Of a stretch of 64,000 nucleotides of DNA, positions 11,700-20,920 are shown piece by piece. Position 1 is the first letter of the stretch, and every line of letters begins with the position of its first letter. This stretch comes from Leptidea sinapis (Eukaryota; Arthropoda; Insecta; Lepidoptera; Pieridae): positions 2,170,001 through 2,234,000 of the forward strand of contig NC_066301.1 in assembly GCF_905404315.1 (NCBI RefSeq), given 5' to 3'. The position numbers and the translations under genes are program-made. Under the pieces are notes generated by a model. That model saw only the letters and a list, made by a program, of their open reading frames with translations. It ran no database searches and was not told the origin of the DNA.

Positions 11700-12435
11700 G
11701 GCTGCACTAAAAGTTTCGGGAATGGAATATTTCCACTGTTCCTCTCATATTAAAATCTTTTTAATTGAAAACTCCTTGGTTTTAAAAATCGAATACCATT
11801 TATTTATTTAAAAAAAGATTCTCGGTCTTGTCACAAGGTCTTGTCAAACTTGTTTAGTCGTTGAGAAAATGGAATTGAATCGAGAAAATTCTAGAGCGAT
11901 GATTTATTATGACTTTCGAAGTGGTTTAACACAAAAACAGTGTGTTGACCGGATGATTTCTGCATTTGGTGATGAAGTCCCTTCCAAAACCAAAATTTAT
12001 CGCTGGTTTGCTGAATTTCAACGTGGACGAAGAGAGAACCGCAACCGCCACATCATCCTCCATCACGACAATGCGAGTACTCACACCGCGCACAGAACAT
12101 AAGAATCCTCTTAGAGCAAGAAAACATAGAATTATTAGACCATCCGCCGTACAGCCCCGACCTAAGCCCTAATAATTTCTATACTTTCCCTAAAATAAAG
12201 AATAAATTGCGTGGTCAGAGATTTTCTTCACCTGAAGAAGCTGTGGACGCCTACAAAACGGCCATTTTGGAGACCTCAACTTCCGAATGGAATGGTTTCT
12301 TCAATGATTGGTTCCATTGTATGGAAAAATGTGTCAAATTTCGCGGAGAATACTTCGAAGAGCAATAAATACATTTTTAAATAGTAATGTTGTGTCACTT
12401 CCTTGATTCCCGAAATTTTCAGTGCCTCCCTCGTA
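11700..12435 (+). mobile_element. Internally deleted mariner transposon
   Basis: Left end GCACTAAAAGTTTCGGGAAT and right end (reverse complement) GCACTGAAAATTTCGGGAAT are matching TIRs. The transposase frame opens at 11869 (MELNRENSRAMIYYDFRSGL, then TQKQCVDRM.. DNA-binding HTH). After FAEFQRGR it jumps to IILHHDNASTHTAH, losing the central part with the first catalytic Asp. The remaining frame holds LLDHPPYSPDLSPNNFY and ends at the stop near 12366, with at least one frameshift. Cannot make active transposase. Confidence 0.85.
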
Positions 12436-13140
12436 GTAACCCTTGCACTTAGTACATCTTATGTTATTTCTTCCTCTATTGTAATCATCTAGTGTGTAAT
12501 GGTTTTGTGTCCCAAATAAAATAAAATAAATAAGGTATCACAACTTAATTAGTAATCTAACCGAAACCGATCCATTATTAAATCGCCAAGTGAACAGGTA
12601 AAGGTTCTTTAACATAAAACTTTTCTAAATATAATAAAAGTTGTGTATGTAATTGTGTTCGTGTTTTTAATAAGTTACCGAGTAGCATTAATAATTTAAA
12701 TTCTAGATTATTTAAGAATAAGCTATATAGTTGGCTAAATTCTTATAATTTTTATAGTGTTAGTGAAATTATGGAAATCAAATTCTGATTCATTGTAGTT
12801 AAATAATTGCATGCTAGGAATAGTGCCAGCAAAACATATACGGTCATTATTATAATATTTTACACCATTGTATACTATGTTTTTTGCAAATAAATATATT
12901 ATTATTATTATTAACGGATAAAATAGAGAAACCAGAGAAAAAAAAAGCCCGCTGAGTTTATAGCGCCCGTTCTTCTCAAGGCTGAGGCACAAATCGTGGT
13001 GAATGTGTGGTAATATTAAATAATAAGTGATTTACAAACCGATTATGAAAAAAATGCTTGAATTTTAAGAGTAAACAATATTATGTAATCAAATAAATAA
13101 AACAATACGTCATGCACTTAATGAAATTCTTATGCTTGTA
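12436..13140. other. Gap downstream of the host gene
   Basis: AT-rich. An 85-codon minus frame at 12735-12992 has no recognisable similarity. (TTA)n runs at about 12898-12912. Confidence 0.4.
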
Positions 13141-13157
13141 TTTATTTTTCTTTTATT
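13141..13157 (-). promoter_or_regulatory. Polyadenylation signals of the 5'-nucleotidase-like gene
   Basis: Two AATAAA hexamers on the minus strand (13152-13157 and 13141-13146) lie about 52 and 63 nt after the stop codon at 13209. This is a normal place for the mRNA 3' end. Confidence 0.6.
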
Positions 13158-13208
13158 TAAAAAATCACTCTTATCTTAACAATTAAATATGAATAGGGTT
13201 ATATTGAA

Positions 13209-13331
13209 TTAGTTATAAATAACAATCCGTCGTTCTAGGTATACATGAATTGGGCAATGAGTTTTTATATATTTCCGTAGAGCAGTTTGGTCGAACTCAA
13301 GAGTACGGAGATGCCTTTTTTTATCCATCAT
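13209..13331 (-). CDS. 5'-nucleotidase-like gene, exon 11 (terminal)
   Basis: Forty codons plus TAA, residues 492-531. Reads MMDKKRHLRTLEFDQTALRK then YIKTHCPIHVYLERRIVIYN. It matches the family's last helix-strand unit (xxDxxxLxxYIxxxSPVxPxxxGRI). Acceptor TTTCTTTCAG is strong. The protein stops right after the GRI-like strand; the hydrophobic tail used for GPI attachment in vertebrate CD73 is absent. The last exon is the most diverged, but its frame and length close the model exactly. Confidence 0.82.
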   Translation of the reverse strand: MMDKKRHLRTLEFDQTALRKYIKTHCPIHVYLERRIVIYN

Positions 13332-13466
13332 CTGAAAGAAATAAATAACGAATTATTATTATTTTATGTACCCTCGAGCGATGTAACAGGGACGAAACAT
13401 TGATATGTTAAAGACTGCCTGACGTCACTTTGATGGCGTCCTGCGGGTCTACCATGAACTCTTATT

Positions 13467-13502
13467 GCGATTCAATTGACAAATTGATATCAATTGAATC
13501 GC
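13467..13502. repeat. Palindrome in intron 10
   Basis: Perfect 12-nt arms GCGATTCAATTG and CAATTGAATCGC around a 12-nt AT-rich loop. Between exons 10 and 11 of the host gene. Possibly a fossil transposon end. Confidence 0.7.
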
Positions 13503-13683
13503 AAACTGATTTAGTTCGTTTATTCATTCGTACCATGAGGTAATATTTCAACCTAAACTGGATAGCTTATTTGTCAAAGAGAGCGATTCGAAAAAAGTTG
13601 CTACTTCCTTAGAGGAAAGTGAATCGTGTTGTTAATAACTTTTAAAAAATATTGAAAACATACAGAAAAGGAAAATTTTATTG

Positions 13684-13990
13684 ATGAATGATGAGATGAG
13701 AATACTTTATTGGACTTTTTTGTAAAACAAAATACTGAAAATAAATACCAAAAATAAAAATACTGAAGACAAGGCAGTAAGGGTCCGGGCTATAGCCTGT
13801 TGGCAAGAACGATTTAAAAAAAATGTACTCTGTGGTCCTGTCAAATTAAACATCAATGGAGGTGCATAACTCGTTATTGTTACGAAAACAGTAAGTAAGA
13901 GAGACAAACTTATGCAACGAATGTAGAGCGTCATCTCTTTCTCTCACCGCGGACCACAGACAAATTTATTTCGTTCATTCTTCATAAGCG
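13684..13990 (-). mobile_element. Probable LINE 3' end fragment in intron 10
   Basis: On the minus strand the segment ends ...AAAAGTCCAATAAAGTATTCTCATC, like many insect LINE 3' termini. A 75-codon minus frame (13707-13934) is hydrophobic, but shows no family match and no splice context; not called as a gene. Confidence 0.4.
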
Positions 13991-14179
13991 ATCCAAACGC
14001 CATTTAGTAAAAGGCACTTCATGGTACGAATTTTAGTAATTCAGTTTAGCTACCTTAACTGAACTGCATCGGAATAGCATCGGAAGTGAAACTGTCGAGA
14101 GCATTTCTGGGGCTTTTAACAACGGACAATCACAAGATATATTAATATTAACAAAAGATATATTATAATGAACACTAAC

Positions 14180-14334
14180 CGCGTATCCGTCGCCACCATA
14201 CGTCAGATAGCTTGTTGCTACTATTTGGTAGGTTTGTTCAGCCTCAAGTGGTACATGGAAGCTTCCTTCAACTACGAACACTTTGTCCACTCTACTGCCT
14301 TCTGGTTTTGATATATTGTAGATTACTTGAAGAC
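14180..14334 (-). CDS. 5'-nucleotidase-like gene, exon 10 (GGDGY)
   Basis: Completes Gly440 and runs to Ala491. Reads GLQVIYNISKPEGSRVDKVF..., then YQIVATSYLTYGGDGYA. GGDGY is the conserved GGDGF loop whose aromatic residue (Tyr490 here) is the second base-stacking residue. N446-I-S is a sequon. Acceptor ATTTCTAG, donor GCG|GTTAGT, phase 0. Confidence 0.93.
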
Positions 14335-14639
14335 CTAGAAATGAAGTTTTTTTTTAAAAAAGAGTGATTTACTCTTAGGCTACTGATATCACTCATCTTA
14401 TAATGCGTAAATCAAATATAAGTGTCTTTATTATTATTATTCGTGACTCAGGTTTATTATATTCGGGGGATGGTCAAAAACCAGCTCTTGTATAGCCTCA
14501 ATTATCAGGCTCAATCTCAGAGAGGTCTACTAAATCAAGAACAGGTCTATTTAGTGTTGTGTAATGAACTCTTTGACTAAATCTATTAAAATACGCTATC
14601 TGGAGCGTATTGTGTTTGATACGATCGTAATTATTTTTA

Positions 14640-14990
14640 TTTAATAGGAAGCAAATCGTCTCACATGATGGTGGTGAAGCAACCGCCCAAGAATATCCGC
14701 AACACCAGAGCTCAAAAAATGCGGTGTCGGCCTTTAAGATGTTAAATGCCCTGATTAGATCAGCGTGCTTATACTATGAGATCGGCCTGCGGATCGTTCT
14801 GAGCTTCCCTGAGATTGCGGCCAATGACCTGAACTCAGCGACGTCAATGGTTGTGCCTAAAATACACGCGATATCGGAAGCGGTGTCATTTAAATATTGC
14901 TGCCCACCACTTGGTAGTACGCTTACCGATGCACTCGTCATGGGTGGCGGGGCTAGAACAATGACCTCTGTCTTCTTGTTCAGTCCCTAA
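14640..14990 (-). mobile_element. LINE 3' fragment in intron 9
   Basis: Contains CATGATGGTGGTGAAGCAAC, CGCCCAAGAATATCCGCAAC and ACCAGAG, with CGTCAATGGTTGTGCC further in. On the minus strand an ACILGTTIDVAEFRSLAAIS reading can be followed. A related short piece is at 30240-30320. Decayed. Confidence 0.5.
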
Positions 14991-15084
14991 GGGTTACTGG
15001 GGAATACCCATATACCTGGAAGAAATGGGACTGCCCGAGACCGCAATTGTAGTGTGAATTCTCAACCTTTTAATGCTGTGTACT

Positions 15085-15130
15085 GATTTACCAGTGGGAG
15101 GCTCCTTTGCACAGGAAGCCGGCTAGATTA
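15085..15130 (+). repeat. Family P repeat, left part (split copy)
   Basis: TTACCAGTGGGAGGCTCCTT and TGCACAGGAAGCCGGCTAGA match the left end of family P. The repeat is then interrupted by a LINE T tail and resumes at 15631. Confidence 0.7.
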
Positions 15131-15132
15131 TT

Positions 15133-15630
15133 AAGGCATAAAAGGCATTTATTTTCTCAAAATTGATTCCCTTAGAATTCTTTTTGATGTCATTTCTAAT
15201 ATACTAGATACTACTACTGCTTCGGAAACAAATGGCGCTCTGAGAGAGAAGAAGCGGCGCAAGAAACTCTCCCAGCATTCTATTTTTCCGCTCTTTTTAA
15301 TAAAAATATACAATATTGTACTTTCATTGCTATTGCTATAAAATAATCATAATCTAGTCCCAGGCTGTCCGATCACTTAGATATTCAGCTGTGGAGTAAT
15401 AGGATTTACGACAGAGGCATTTTTTTTATAAAACATTTAAATTTATTTATAGATAATGCCTGAAAAGTGGCTGGGACTTTATTATAACAGTGTATACATT
15501 TACCCTTAAAACTATTATGTATCTTATGAAGCCTACTGGAATTAGTTACAAGCAATCCCTTATTTCTAGTGTTATAATAATGAAAATCACTATTAAGAGC
15601 AAAAACGTGACGATTTTTGTGAACGTTTAA
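15133..15630 (-). mobile_element. LINE family T 3' end, copy B
   Basis: Starts AAGGCATAAAAGGCATTTAT, then GGAAACAAATGGCGCTCTGA, GAAGCGGCGCAAGAAACTCT, CAGGCTGTCCGATCAC and TTACAAGCAATCCCTTATTT. This is the same 3' region as 62-600 in minus orientation. Sits inside a family P repeat in intron 9 of the host gene. Confidence 0.8.
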
Positions 15631-15750
15631 TTGTAGTGCCGCTTAGAATTCTTAGGTTTTTCAAGAATTCTGAGCGGCATTGTATTGTAATGGGTAAGGC
15701 GTATCAATTACCATCAGCTGAAGTCCTACTCGTCTCGTCCCTTATTTTCA
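15631..15750 (+). repeat. Family P repeat, right part (split copy)
   Basis: TAGTGCCGCTTAGAATTC, TTCAAGAATTCTGAGCGGCA and ATCAATTACCATCAGCTGA match the right third of family P. The middle of the repeat is missing between the two halves. Confidence 0.7.
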
Positions 15751-15973
15751 TAAATAAAAAAACAACCTTAACGTTAAAGATGTCCTTACCTATTTCAGTA
15801 AGGTGATCGGGAATGTTTTCGCTCTCGCATTTGACAGAGTTAAGATACGCCGTCACCATATGTCATAGCGTGGCACGGGAAAGCTGACTTCAGCTTAAAA
15901 TTATTGCTGCCTTTTAGAAATACGCCGGTGATATCTGTTCAAAGCGCGTGTGCGAACACGTATCATATATCTA

Positions 15974-16657
15974 ACGGCTGTTTTCAATAACCTATATATC
16001 CTTAGTTTAAGTTACTAGAAGGAGACAAATCTATTCTTTAACGCTTACTTACTTTTCAATAACCTAATTAAATCTATGACTTAATATAATAATAACATAA
16101 AGCATTGGACTATTGGCAGTTTTCAAAAACCTATCTACCCTTAGTTTAAGTTACGGCCGTTCCCAATAAACTTTCTACAGATAGAGATAAATTACTACCT
16201 TCTACTGTCAGTAATTAGTTGCCAATAATCTGAACGTGTCCCAATACCCGATAAGTCATTCTTATCGCCTTATATTGGGACGCGTAAATTTGCAAATTCC
16301 ATACAAACTACTATCGCTGGTAAGCTATACGTCGTCCCATTGACAGACAGCGTGTACGGATAAGGTGAATTACCGTCGATAAGTTCATTGGGACAGAAAA
16401 GTCAACGATAGTTACGATTTTTATCTCAAGTAATAAATAAACTGAATATTGGGAACGGCCGTTATGGATACACTGCTGTCACCGTTTAATGACAAGATCT
16501 TATCTATCCATAGTTATGTCCAATATAGTTATAGTCCAATGCTATCTGTCAATAGGGTATTGAAATGTAAGTAAGCGTAAAAGGATAGATTTGTCTACGT
16601 ATAGTAAGTTAAACTAAGGATAGATAGTAGTAGGTAGAAGTTATTGAAAACGGCTGT
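15974..16657. mobile_element. Foldback MITE with about 95-bp inverted ends
   Basis: Left arm begins ACGGCTGTTTTCAATAACCT and includes TATCCTTAGTTTAAGTTACT, AGACAAATCTATTC and ACGCTTACTTACTTTTCAAT. The right arm (16560-16657), in reverse complement, gives the same series in the same order. The interior holds a second MITE at 16153-16462. It lies in intron 9. A further loose end (TTATTGAAAACGGCCGTTA) is at 16717-16735. Confidence 0.85.
16153..16462. mobile_element. Nested MITE with ACGGCCGTTCCCAATA ends
   Basis: Left ACGGCCGTTCCCAATAAAC and right (reverse complement) ACGGCCGTTCCCAATATTC are inverted ends. The element is flanked by TA on both sides, as in TA-targeting transposons. About 310 bp, non-coding, inserted into the left arm region of the larger foldback element. 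Confidence 0.8.
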
Positions 16658-16969
16658 ATTACTATATTAGACAAACTATGCAAAGATATGATCTTGTCAT
16701 TAAACTAGAGATACGTTATTGAAAACGGCCGTTAGAGATTTCCTTACTACTGGTATTAATTTATTTTTTTAAAACCACGAGGAACGTTTTCAGCGAAATC
16801 TAAAGTATTTTCAAGTTTAATGTTATCAATAAATACGTAGAAGTTACATTGGATTACTATTATAATCATTTCTTTGCTTTGATACATCGAGTTATAAATA
16901 AAAATTAACATTTACACTAACCAAAATTATTCATTAATACCTTTTCATTTACAGTAATATTATACTTAC

Positions 16970-17128
16970 CAGAAACCTGTAGTAGCCATGGAGCCATAAA
17001 AATATTTGTCTGCATAAGATCACTCACGGACCGTTCTAAGGCTTCTAATATATATTTTCCTTGTAATTCGAAACTTTCCACGGGGTCAAAATATGGAAAT
17101 AATTCTACAACCTCACCCTCAGTCATAG
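16970..17128 (-). CDS. 5'-nucleotidase-like gene, exon 9
   Basis: Residues 387-439 plus one base of Gly440. Reads AMTEGEVVELFPYFDPVESF, the counterpart of NITxxDxxxxLPFGN; Tyr399 replaces the Phe that stacks on the base. Then ELQGKYILEALERSV (family LxGxxLxxxLExSV) and LLQVSG (family FLQVSG). Acceptor TTGTGTTTCAG, donor TCTG|GTAAGT. C-terminal substrate domain. Confidence 0.92.
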
Positions 17129-17733
17129 CTGAAACACAACAAGTAAAGTATATATTTCTCTAATGCAATCAAATATACAATTTCAATTTCTACAAAACTT
17201 TATGACGAATATAAGTTTCTCGTGTAATATTCTAAAGGATCCTTTCGAACATAAGCTTACGCAGAAACATTGAGTTAATGAAAGGTTTGCTAATTACGCG
17301 GTTCAAAATCATAATTATATTTTCATGATATTATTTCCAGTGTGAGTTAAGTTTATAATAATTTGTCTAACTTCACGTTGATTGATTTTCTTTAAAGTTT
17401 TATAATGATGAATACGTTCAAAATTCGAATTTAAATTTGGTAAAAAAATTGAAAACAGACACGAGGCTTACGCCCATAATTTAATTTTCTGAGTCCTTTA
17501 TTCAAATGTAGATAGACATGATGTGCTACAAATATGATTTTCTAGGTACCTAATGTATTTTGTCATATTATATATGTATTATACATCTTATGGAAACGAC
17601 AGAAGGTGATAATATCAATTATTTACCTACAGAGTGTTAAGCGTTGGCTACTAAATGAAGGCGCTTCTTTCGTTCGTAATTCTGTGGGCAAAAACTGATT
17701 AACATTGATACAACATCAATCACAACGACTTAC

Positions 17734-17815
17734 CCCCGGCTGGTACAGCTGCTCGCATATTGCTTCGCTGAATCAGCGCTATGAAGTGATACGGACTTTC
17801 CACGTTAGTTTTACC
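17734..17815 (-). CDS. 5'-nucleotidase-like gene, exon 8 (altered NGGGIR motif)
   Basis: Short exon, residues 360-386 plus one base of Ala387. Reads SPYHFIALIQRSNMRAAVPAG. In relatives the same place reads ..xALxNGGGIRAxIPxG, where Asn and Arg bind the substrate phosphate. Here Asn is Gln375 and the three glycines are Arg-Ser-Asn, while Arg380 is kept. Acceptor ATTTCAG, donor G|GTAAGT, phase 1; both frames join correctly with exons 7 and 9, which is why this divergent exon is accepted. Confidence 0.85.
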
Positions 17816-17879
17816 CTGAAATCATTTAAACAATATAATATTAATAATACTGACACACTTTTTACACAAATTATCTTGC

Positions 17880-18066
17880 CCCAAATTAGGCATATATAGC
17901 CTATGTTATACACTTACTTAAACATATATAAATACATATAAACGTCCATGACTCGGAAACAAACATTCATATTCATCATACAAATGTTTGCACCTACCGG
18001 GATTCGAACCCGGGACCCCTAGCTTAGTAGGTAGGATCGCTAACCACTCGGCTATATATGTCGCCG
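17880..18066 (-). mobile_element. tRNA-derived SINE
   Basis: On the minus strand, 18066 downward reads like a tRNA: box A TAGCCGAGTGG (18044-18054), a D-loop GTTAGCGATCC, and box B GGTTCGAATCCC (17999-18010), followed by an unrelated body and AT-rich tail. The acceptor stem does not close and no CCA is present, so it is a Pol III-derived retroposon and not a tRNA gene. Lies in intron 7, about 65 bp beyond exon 8. A decayed copy is at 27850-27990. Confidence 0.75.
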
Positions 18067-18179
18067 TAATAATCTGTAATAGAATAATTATTAAAAATAT
18101 TATTTGCCATACTTTCATTCTCAAGAAATAATAATAATGTCTCACAAAAATTTTTTTTTCGCCTGCATATATCATGATG

Positions 18180-18831
18180 GTTATAGACAGTCACTGATAG
18201 TGAAACTTAGAGCCACTATAACCAACTTTGCAAATCCTGTGCTGCACTGCATAACAGTACAAATAGTAGTTTGTCTTGTGTGATTGAAAGTGATTTCTGG
18301 GACTCTTTTATTAAAATGAGCTCATACAGACAGTAGAGTTATATGAAACAGACATAATATGGAGTGCAGGTCCGGCCACATTATATGGAATATTGCTGTC
18401 ATCTCTGGAGGTGACTACTCGCAAAATCGACAACGATACATTCGGATCTATACGATAATACTCCGAATATATCGTACCTACCCAACAATAACAAATGTTC
18501 GAATTCCTTATCGTTTATCGTAACCATCGACTAATATGTTTTTTTACGATGTTAGAGTGAATTAATTATATGCAAACCTTGAAAAACTAAATATTTTCTG
18601 TGCTATGTCGCTGTTAAGTGTCAAAAGTCAAAACATTGCTTAGACGTTTCTAAGGCGCGTTAATTCAATTTGTTTTGGATTGAAGGAAGTTGTAATGTAA
18701 TTTACAGCATCACAGATCTGTAACAACAATTATTTTAAGTTGCACTATTTTTTGTGGACAAGATTACTTATTATAGTTAGTAAAAATCAACTTGAAATTT
18801 CTACATTCAAAGAATGGTAAGATTTCCTGAT
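18180..18831. other. Intron 7 gap with a small LINE Q scrap
   Basis: 18360-18420 (plus) encodes MEYCCHLWR after AGGTCCGGCCACA, a Jockey-type RT motif (family Q). The rest is AT-rich, with nothing recognised. Confidence 0.5.
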
Positions 18832-19062
18832 AAAAGGCATAAAAAAGGCATAAAAGGCATTTATTTTCTCAAAATTGATTCCTTTAGAATTCTTTTTGAT
18901 GTCATTTCTAATAACTACTAGACACTACTACCGCTTCGGAAACAAATGGCGCTCTGAGAGAGAAGAAGCGGCGCAAGAAACTCTCCCAGCATTCTTTTTT
19001 TGCGCTCTTTTCACTAAAAATATACAATATTGTACAGTCATTTTTATCGCTATAAAATAATC
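18832..19062 (-). mobile_element. LINE family T 3' end, copy C (first half of a split copy)
   Basis: AAGGCATAAAAGGCATTTAT ... GAAGCGGCGCAAGAAACTCT ... CGCTATAAAATAATC. In other copies this last motif continues directly into AATCTAGTCCCAGGCTGTCC; here that continuation is at 23774, after the inserted CR1-like LINE. Confidence 0.85.
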
Positions 19063-19561
19063 GTAGTACTATCGTATTCCGTGCAAAATCCTTGTTATAT
19101 TACACACGTACACAAGTTCTTTAAAATAAAATTATTTAAACGCGGTATATCGACAGTTAAATTATTGTAAGTTGTATATGAATGGATAAAGTCTGGATCG
19201 AATAAATGTTTTGATTAAAACGTGAACAGTTTAATAGTTTAAATAAGTGAATTTAAAGTAAGTTAACTAAGTTTTTAAGAGAATAATTATTCTGAAAGTG
19301 ACGGTGAGGTATAAAAAAGTGCTAACAATTGCATTCCACTATAGTGCTTATTTCTTTGAGGATTGCGGCGATAAAGGCATATGACACACGGCCGTATATG
19401 GTTTTATACTGGATGAGCAAACTGTAAGCGATGTAAAAATTCTAATAATATTTTAACAAATATTAATAAGAGTTACATCTGAGACATACACTTATTGAAC
19501 TAAGTGGTTGATGAATCTTTTTGTACAAGTTACCTACTTACCTAGCATATAAAGTTCCATA

Positions 19562-20560
19562 ATGCCTTTATGCACAAAATGTTCAGTAACTATTCTTGTT
19601 ACACAAAAACGTTTGAAGTGTACAAAATGCAATAACCAATACCATTCTGAATGTGTTGGTTATAATAATAATGATACAAAGTCACGATCACAGTGGATAT
19701 GTTCTAGTTGCTCCCCAAACACTAAACAATGTAATTTAAATAGCACTTCCACAGTGTCTATTGAAACGCAAGCAACCAATTCTACTATATCGTCAAGTGT
19801 TATAAGTAAAATTGAGAATAAGATTATCGACGTAATTACGAAGGAATTACCGAGTATTATTCGGGAGGTTCTGGTTTCGGAGTTGGAACCAATTAAACAG
19901 CAGTTACAACAACTAAAGGATTCCACCGCAGTTCTTAATAATCAATACGAAGAATTATTAGAAGTTGTCAATTCCAAAACCACGGAAATATCATCTCTCC
20001 GCTTTGAAAAAGACACCCTATGTGATACCGTAAGCGAGTTAAAATCTCGAATTGGGCTTATGGAGCAAATTGCACGACAGAGCAATATAGAAATTATTGG
20101 AATCCCGGAACATAGAAACGAAAATACAAAGAAAATTGTCGAACAACTCTGTAGCGTAGTTGGGTTTAACCTTTCATCGTCAAAGAATATTTTATTGGCT
20201 ACGAGAGTTGCTAAGTATAATCGTGAATCAAATAAGCCAAGAGCCCTTATATGTCAGCTTCCTAACAAATTAATGCGCGACAATTTACTTGCAGCTGTTA
20301 TATTATATAACAAGACACACAAAGACACTAAACTCTCCTCAACGCTATTGGGCATTGCTGGTCCCCAAGTGCCAATATTTGTGAACGAACACTTGACGCG
20401 AGCCAACAAATCCTTGCACGCTGATGCCCGAAAGAAAGCCAAAGAAAACGGTTATAAATTTGTTTGGGTAAGAAACAGTAAAATATTTATCCGTAAAGAC
20501 GAAAATTCTCCCTCCAAGACTATTTTGAGCCCGGAACAACTGGAAAAGTTATTTAAATAA
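19562..20560 (+). CDS. LINE ORF1: PHD-finger, coiled-coil nucleic-acid-binding protein
   Basis: 332 aa, intact. Residues 4-52 form a PHD-type zinc finger (CTKC...CTKCNNQYHSEC...WICSSC, the Cys4-His-Cys3 pattern). Residues about 70-185 are low-complexity then coiled coil (LEPIKQQLQQLKDS.., SSLRFEKDTLCDTVSELKSR). Residues about 190-332 resemble the RRM-like and C-terminal parts of LINE ORF1 chaperones (SNIEIIGIPEHRNENT, ATRVAKYN, PRALICQLPNK, FVNEHLT). It would coat the LINE RNA. PHD-bearing ORF1 is typical of CR1-group elements. The start is the first ATG after the 5' UTR. Confidence 0.88.
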   Translation: MPLCTKCSVTILVTQKRLKCTKCNNQYHSECVGYNNNDTKSRSQWICSSCSPNTKQCNLNSTSTVSIETQATNSTISSSVISKIENKIIDVITKELPSIIREVLVSELEPIKQQLQQLKDSTAVLNNQYEELLEVVNSKTTEISSLRFEKDTLCDTVSELKSRIGLMEQIARQSNIEIIGIPEHRNENTKKIVEQLCSVVGFNLSSSKNILLATRVAKYNRESNKPRALICQLPNKLMRDNLLAAVILYNKTHKDTKLSSTLLGIAGPQVPIFVNEHLTRANKSLHADARKKAKENGYKFVWVRNSKIFIRKDENSPSKTILSPEQLEKLFK

Positions 20561-20638
20561 TTTTCTTATTTATTTTAGAATTCTTGTTTATATTGTTTTC
20601 TCACCGTTCTGTTTAGATTTTAATTTAATTTAATTTAT

Positions 20639-20920
20639 ATGTCTATTAATTTAAATGTTTTTAATAATGCAACATTAGATATATACTACCAAAATATAAG
20701 GGGAATGAGAACTAAGTTGGAGGAGATTAATAAAAACGTATTATTACATAATTATATGATAATTATACTAACTGAGACCTGGCTCAATAGCAATATTTAT
20801 GATGGAGAAATATTTGACGATCGCTATGAGATTTATAGACGTGATAGGCAGTCTAATTCTTCATATAGTAATAGGGATGGTGGCGGTGTTCTCATTGCCG
20901 TACATAAATGTATTAAATGA
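20639..20920 (+). CDS. LINE ORF2, N-terminal endonuclease piece
   Basis: 93 aa: LDIYYQNIRGMRTKLEEI, IIILTETWLNS (catalytic Glu of the APE-type endonuclease), YEIYRRDR, DGGGVLIAV. It ends at TGA in an ATGA overlap with the next frame. The two frames together make one normal ORF2, so a single frameshift at about 20917 probably divides it. Confidence 0.88.
   Translation: MSINLNVFNNATLDIYYQNIRGMRTKLEEINKNVLLHNYMIIILTETWLNSNIYDGEIFDDRYEIYRRDRQSNSSYSNRDGGGVLIAVHKCIK

Noticed and set aside
13707..13934. 75-codon hydrophobic frame on the minus strand, looks like a small membrane protein
   Set aside because: It lies in intron 10 within LINE-3'-like DNA, has no family similarity I can see, and does not fit the splice phases of the host gene.
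17991..18062. tRNA gene (box A and B, anticodon-like loop)
   Set aside because: The acceptor and anticodon stems do not pair properly and the sequence continues into a SINE body; a second decayed copy exists at 27850.
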